Assembly: GCA_004194705.1 (NCBI GenBank)
Contig: SADC01001280.1
Span: 124,001 to 188,000 of the forward strand
Source of the DNA: Ditylenchus dipsaci
Lineage: Eukaryota; Nematoda; Chromadorea; Rhabditida; Anguinidae
Length of the DNA: 64,000 nt
Direction: 5' to 3'
The translations under genes and the position numbers were made by a program. Numbering within the stretch: position 1 is the stretch's first letter; every line of letters begins with the position of its first letter. The notes beneath the pieces are model-generated. The model was not told the DNA's origin and made no database searches. It worked only from the letters and a program-made list of their open reading frames with translations. Below, piece by piece: positions 58,358 to 64,000 of the stretch.

Positions 58358-58399
58358 TAAAAACACGAGGATTTGTCTAAAAAAAAATAATTATGCAGT

Positions 58400-59110
58400 G
58401 TAACTCAAATTTTTCACCCGATATGAAATGACCATAACTTTTTTTTAAAACTCCAATGAAACAAATTTTTACTTTTTTTAGAAAGCGCTGAATCTGCGGT
58501 GTGTCAACACCCAGAGTGTACTGGTGAAATTTTTGATTAATTGTATATCATTCTAATATTTGCTTATCATTAGATCAAACTTATGATCACTGGAAGTGAT
58601 CAAAATGCTTGTGAATATTTCAATACGACCTGACAGGTGTTTTTGGAGCCAAATAATGACTAATCTAAAATAATCCAAATAAGCTTTTTATACCACCCGA
58701 CAGAAGATAAACAACGCTACAAAACCGAAGTTTTTAAATTGTATTTTAGCGATATTTTGGCTGTACCTCGGAATTTAATATTTTCACTTCAAAAAATTGA
58801 GCTTTAAAGTTTGTTTCAAACTTTCGGGGCACACGTTTCAAACGAAATTAACATAAAAATTGATGGAGCCAGAATATTACATCTAGTTTATTACAAATAC
58901 AAAGTTTGATTAAACTAAATGTTTATTTTGGAGACATCTCATTACTTATTCTGGTCTCGTTAACCGAGCTTCGAGATATACTCAATTTCACCTGCGATTC
59001 CAAGTGTTTTTGAAAAATTCATACTGCATGAACTTTTGAATAAAAACAAAATGCTCTCAATGCTCACCAGATGGTTTAATAATACCACGTCTAGCTACAA
59101 GCAATAGCAC
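58400..59110. other. AT-rich sequence upstream of the receptor gene
   Basis: No gene, palindrome or tandem repeat stands out. It would contain the receptor promoter, but no specific site can be named. Confidence 0.35.
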
Positions 59111-59114
59111 CCTT

Positions 59115-59855
59115 TTGGGTGTTCTTTTAAATTAAAATTGTTTAAGTCTGGAAACTTATTTCTGACCAGACACATTTTATAAAGTTTATGCTTGTTTGTA
59201 AGCTCTCACCTTACAGTTGAAGAACCACATTTTGGTTTTCAAAGAAAAACATTTTTCGTTGGGATTTTTTTTTAACAATTCGATTTTTTTGACAAGGTGA
59301 CAACTATGCTGATAAAAATTTTGATTATTCGTAAAGCGCTGCAATACCATTTTCTCACTATGTTGTAGCGCTGTTCAAGGGCTACCAAACGAAGTTAACA
59401 GAACTTTTTTAATGCACAGATTGTTAAGATGTGGTTTTTTCCAAAAACGTATTTTTGAAAAAGTACGAAAATGAAAAAGAAATACTGACGAAAAAATGAA
59501 TTTAATCATTTTCAGTTTTTTTAGTCCATTTTTCTTAACACTCTTAGATTTTTTTCTGTGTCATAATTCTTGTAACTTTTAAGCTGCGCTACAACAAAGC
59601 GCTTAAAATTTCCATACTGCTGAACAACAAATGAAAATTTTAACGGATTGAAGTTATGAAGATGACTGTCAACATGTCAAAAATAATCGCATTCTTAAAA
59701 ATGATTTTTTCACAAGGAATTTTTTTTTTCTCAAAAAACCAAAAATGGGTCATTAATCGTAAGGTGAGAGCTTTCAAACAAGCATAAGTTTTTCTATATG
59801 TGTCTGGATAAAAAAATATATAGACCAAAACAACTTTAATTAAAAAAAACACCTT
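59115..59855. mobile_element. Diverged palindromic element
   Basis: Left arm GTCTGGAAACTTATTTCTGA and TTGTAAGCTCTCACCTTAC face, on the right, GTAAGGTGAGAGCTTTCAAA and TGTGTCTGGATAAA. Pairing is patchy, so it is old. The following 59860-60460 holds no recognised feature; a lone pogo-like end CAGTCAAACCTCGATATAGT starts at 60462. Confidence 0.45.
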
Positions 59856-60836
59856 GTATAAAAACACGCCTTAATTAAATTAGACTTGTTATATCAAAAG
59901 TTTTGATATTATGTCATTAAGCTCGTGACAAATAACAATACAAAGCCTAGAAGTTCAAATCTTGTTTTAAAAACTAATTATGTCAATGACTAAAACACGC
60001 TACAATGAAAACACACTTCATTTCGTTATTAAAATTTTTTTAATGAACAGTTTTTAAAATTAAAAAATTCGACAGCGGATAAATCATTAAAATAAAGTAA
60101 AGATCATCTTATAAGCCACGGTTGCGTTCCAAAGTTTTGAAAATGAGGACATTTAGGGTGTTTTATCAAAAATATGCTATAGCTCTTTTATACATCTCTA
60201 AAAAATATCGTGACGTAAAATTTATAAAAAAATTGGGGTGCCGAAATAAGAATAAATCTTAATAATCAGCACAGATCGAAACGCTGTTTCACGCTTATTT
60301 TTATCAAATTTTCATGCACTTTTTTGAAATCTTTTAGTGTGACAGATAAGATTCTAACTACCGGCAAAAAATGTTCAAATTTTTTCGGAACAGCATTGCT
60401 TAAAAGCACATACAGTTGCTTTAGGAAGGCGCAATCGGTAAAATTGAGAAATGTAGTTACAGTCAAACCTCGATATAGTGTACCACACCTCAAATACGTT
60501 CCCGTATACTATATGATAATGTTTTACGACTATTTTGAAGTTTTTAGCCAGCTGCCTTCGGTATATCTAGTACAGAACCGCAAGGTTTCAAATTTTGCCG
60601 GTCGTTCTATTAATGGCAATATTTTTGCAAAAAAGCACGTGCTTTATAACAATATAACGGGACACCTTTTCTGAAAACAGCTGTCTTTATATATGAAGGC
60701 GAAGTTTTTATGGACTGACGGAAAAGACCTGCGAAATCTAAATCTTTGCTATTTTTCGAAGAGATTGTCCAATCGAGACATTGACCGAAATTGAGGTAAA
60801 ATGTGTGGAACTCTAGGCAGAAGAACAAATACCGTA

Positions 60837-61003
60837 CACTCAAACCTTGGACTAACGGCCTCCTTAGTATCGCCCCTAGTAGCCGTTAAATCTAAGGTAT
60901 AGCTTTGATTATGTTCAGTCCAACCTAGCCAAATAGAGCCTAGGGAGGAGGCCGTTAAATCAGAGAGGAGGAATTTATGGTCCGTTAAAACGAGGATTGA
61001 CTG
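60837..61003. mobile_element. Pogo-like MITE upstream of RECQ1
   Basis: Tips CACTCAAACCTTGGACTAAC and CAGTCAATCCTCGTTTTAAC (complement), TA on both sides, with GGCCTCCTTAG inside. It ends 103 bases before the RECQ1 start. Confidence 0.6.
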
Positions 61004-61105
61004 TATGTTCATTAAATATATCTTTGAGCAAAATTTAATTTGTCTTCAAGCGAAACATTTTAATACGAACAAATATTTTAAAAACATTGATCAAAATTTA
61101 GTGAG

Positions 61106-64000
61106 ATGAGTTCCACTAATAAATTGAGCCAGTTTTCTGAAGAACTCAACAGAGTAGAGAATGAGCTTGCTGGAATTGATGCTGAAATCCGAAAGCTAAG
61201 AAACAAAAAAACCGCTCTTTTGGATCGTAAAACAGAAGTAATATTTTCAAAACTTTTGTATTTACTCTATCAAGCGTGAGTTTTTAGTTAGAAAGGAAAA
61301 TTTGTACTCGACAGCAACAATCGCCAGATGATTCACAGAAGTGGGAAACGGAAAGCTTTAATTGGAGTAAAGATGTGAGGAGAGTCATGCGGGACTCCTT
61401 CCACTTGCAGGAATTTCGACCTCATCAACTGTCAGCCATAAACATAGTTTTGAGCGGTGAAGATTGTTTGGTGATCATGAGTACAGGAGGAGGAAAAAGT
61501 CTTTTGTACCAGTTGCCAGCTGTCCTAAATAAAGGTTTTTCCTCTTTTTTTAATATTTTCAAACAAATAACCCAAATCTCTATAGGCATCACTTTGGTTG
61601 TTTCACCGCTAATATCACTTATTGAAGATCAAATAATTCAATTGAAGAAATTGTCGATCCATGCAGCCACTTTGAACCAAAACTCCACCAAACAGGAGGT
61701 TATTTTCATAAAAAGCTTGAGTTACGAACACAGCTCTACAAAAAATCCCCCTTATCTCCCAAGCATATCTTTTGAATAAAAAACTTTCCAAAAAGAACTA
61801 GCTTAGGGGAATAAGGCAGACTGACTGGTTATTGTGGTTCTAATACAGTTGAACCTCGCTATAGTTTAACCCCCAAAAGTTTGTTCTCGCCTAGGGTCCG
61901 ACACTTTTTTAAGCTCAATTTTCGAAATATTTTATCGATTCTGTTATGACAGTCTGGTCGCAAATATCGTAAGGATTCCGATTTTGCCGATTGTTTTTGA
62001 AAGGAAAACAAATTTTGGGTAAAAAAAGTAAAACCTCGATATAGTGGCACCTGTTTTCAAAAAGGGGTGCCACTATATCGAGGTTTCACTTTTTTAACCC
62101 AAAATTTGTTTTCTTTTCAAAAAACGATCGGCAAAATCGGAATCCTTACGATATTTGCGACCAGACTGTCGTAACAGAATTAATAAAATATTTCGAAAAT
62201 TGGGTTTAAAACAATGTCGGACCCTAGGCGAGAATGAACTTTTGGGGGTGCCACTATAGCAAAGTTCGACTGTTTAACTCTTTATGAAACTGCAACGGTT
62301 CGCCAATAAACATAAATTTTTATTTTACAGGTAAAATTCATTCAAGACTCATTGACAAGCTCGACCAGTTCTCTAAGGTTACTCTATGTAACGCCTGAAA
62401 AGTTGGCCAAAAGCAAACTAATTATGAACAAGCTAGAGAAATGTGCTGAGCTTAAGTTGCTAAAAGTAATTTTGAAATATTGCCTTTATTAAATGATTAG
62501 AACCATAATTTCGTAGCTGATTGCTGTAGACGAAGTTCATTGTTGCTCACAGTGGGGCCATGACTTTCGACCAGACTACCAGTTCTTGAATGTCCTCAAA
62601 CGACAATTTAAAGGGGTGCCCATACTTGGTTTGACAGCAACAGCTACTGCAAATGTCCTAGATGATGTCAAGTCAATTTTGGGAATTCAGGGTCAGTATT
62701 CTGGGATATAGAAAGCAGTATTCCAATACTCATTCTTCATTTCAGCAGCCATCACACTAAAAGCTGGTTTCAACCGAGACAACTTGTTCTACGAAGTGAA
62801 AGCAAAACCAGCAAGTAATCAGCTGATGGTTGAAGAACTGGTGAACACAATAACCACAGAGTTCCCGAAGCAGAGTGGAATTATCTATTGCTTCTCCAGA
62901 AAAGAATGTGAAGACTTGACTAAAGACCTTCGGTATTTACTACTACTAGACTTGGTGTTTCCAAGTTGGTTCATACTGGTGTATTTAGTGCTTACTGTGT
63001 TTATTTAGCTCTCATGGCATCAAAGCAGCATTTTACCACGCTTATGTGGAGTCGGAAGAGAGGCGCGAAGTGCACGAGAAATGGTTGGATGGAAAGTGCA
63101 CGGTTATTGTGGCTACACTCGCCTTTGGTTAGTATTACAAGTGTGTCTCACTTAAACTGTAAATTTTTTATTTTGAGGTATGGGAATAGATAAACCTGAT
63201 GTTCGCTTTGTGATCCATCATTCTCTGGCTAAATCTATGGAAATTACTACCAGGTAAAATCATGTGAAACCTTTAAGATGTCCAAAACAGCTAAAAAAAG
63301 TTTATAAAAAAATTCACCCTGTAAAAACTATTTAAGGAAAGTGGGAGGGCTGGTCGAGACGGCAAACCAGCCAAATGCATTCTGTACTACAAGCTTGCCG
63401 ACTTGTTTCGTCAAAGCACAATGGTTTGCAATGAAAAAACTGGTCTCTCCAACCTTCATTCTATGCTAGCCTACGCTCTCAGGGTAATCGCTTTTAAAAA
63501 CTACAGTTGAATCCGATAAGGCGTCAAAATAATAATCCGTCACTATTTAGACTTTTTAAAACTCTTATTTTGTCATGCATTATGGAAAATCAAAAAATAA
63601 GTTGTCCTTCTGGATAAAAGTCAATGTTTTAGACCAGGAGAGATGATGTCTTATCGGAATTTGACTGTGTTTCAAATATCGAATGTTATTTTAACACTTT
63701 CAGTCAAATGAGTGTCGGAGAGTATGTATTGCTGAGCATTTTGATGAAGCCTGGGACTCTTCATGGTGCAATAAAATGTGCGATAATTGTAAAAATGGCT
63801 GTGTTCAACAAGACGGCAAAGTGGATTGCGCAAAACAATTACTTGCTATACGACAAATAATGGAAGACAAGGTATTTTTTGACAAAATTATGCAAAAATT
63901 ATCAAGTTTTTAAAGCAAAGTCAATCTGAACAAGGAAGAATAACTGGTAATAAACTGGTGGAGCTGCTTCAAAAAACGGAGAAGAGAATATCCAAGACTG
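61106..64000 (+). CDS. RECQL: RecQ helicase RECQ1 (RECQL), 3' end off the window
   Basis: 3'-5' DNA helicase of replication and repair. Exons: 61106-61237, 61315-61534, 61586-61698, 62331-62465, 62517-62691, 62746-62932, 63009-63127, 63178-63253, 63337-63483, 63704-63871, 63916 to the edge. A coiled-coil start ([20 protein letters not shown]) is typical of RECQ1. Motif 0 [11 protein letters not shown], motif [14 protein letters not shown], Ia [14 protein letters not shown] box with [67 protein letters not shown], then zinc-binding cysteines ([14 protein letters not shown]). One base is missing near 63241-63243, where the conserved MENYYQ is broken. The acceptor-like AAAATTTAG lies 4 bases before the start. 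Intron 61699-62330 and intron 63484-63703 each carry a pogo-like element. Confidence 0.95.
61846..62272. mobile_element. Pogo/Tigger-like MITE in RECQ1 intron 3
   Basis: Tips CAGTTGAACCTCGCTATAGT and CAGTCGAACTTTGCTATAGT (complement). Inside are AAAGTTTGTTCTCGCCTAGG and GTCCGACACTTTTTTAAGC. Left flank TA, right flank TT. It shares its inner modules with the element at 17263-17689. Confidence 0.7.
63504..63667. mobile_element. Pogo-like MITE in RECQ1 intron 9
   Basis: Tips CAGTTGAATCCGATAAGGC and CAGTCAAATTCCGATAAGAC (complement). Left flank TA, right flank TG. It occupies three quarters of the intron. Confidence 0.5.

Overview
The window is nuclear DNA of a small-intron animal, most likely a nematode. 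The reasons are: introns of mostly 42-70 bases with GT-AG borders and T-rich acceptors; an acceptor-like AG within 0-19 bases of the start codon of ten of eleven host genes, the mark of spliced-leader trans-splicing; and a seven-transmembrane receptor that looks like a nematode serpentine receptor. I cannot name the species. The sequence is AT-rich and crowded with mobile elements; exact target-site duplications define several superfamilies.

Layout. 1-1610: a PIF/Harbinger transposase and its Myb-like partner (minus), cut by the left edge. 2072-3000: a 10-base minisatellite. 4148-7818: DDX47 RNA helicase (plus). 10296-13220: four same-strand transcription units (minus): a possible PNUTS-like fragment, a short SAP30BP copy, mitochondrial ribosomal protein bL33m and SRP receptor beta. 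15040-15490: hAT remnant. 18838-21466: full SAP30BP (minus), divergent from TMEM161 (plus), whose exons run from 21639 to 44374. One 14.9-kb TMEM161 intron holds the complete SF3B2 gene (35362-38146, minus), a young LTR retroelement (27253-30315) and a Harbinger derivative (32953-34258). 44705-46687: PP1 catalytic subunit (minus). 47406-52133: group II PAK kinase (plus). 53049-58357: seven-transmembrane receptor (minus). 61106 to the right edge: RECQ1 helicase (plus).

The host genes are mostly housekeeping: ribosome biogenesis (DDX47), splicing (SF3B2), secretion (SRPRB), mitochondrial translation (bL33m), phosphatase and kinase signalling (PP1, PAK) and DNA repair (RECQ1). Many introns have been lengthened by palindromic elements. 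At least fourteen conserved coding spots in seven of these genes lack exactly one base, mostly in a short run of identical bases; the protein resumes in the next frame. Assembly under-calling is the simplest explanation.

The most unusual content is the element landscape. Five foldback elements have ends built from tandem repeats of related but different units, each flanked by an exact 9-base duplication (Mutator-like). About a dozen pogo/Tigger-like elements share a CAGTCGAnnCTC-type tip but have unrelated sequence just inside it. Three Harbinger-type elements share T(G/A)GCTC tips but have different hexamer-repeat interiors.
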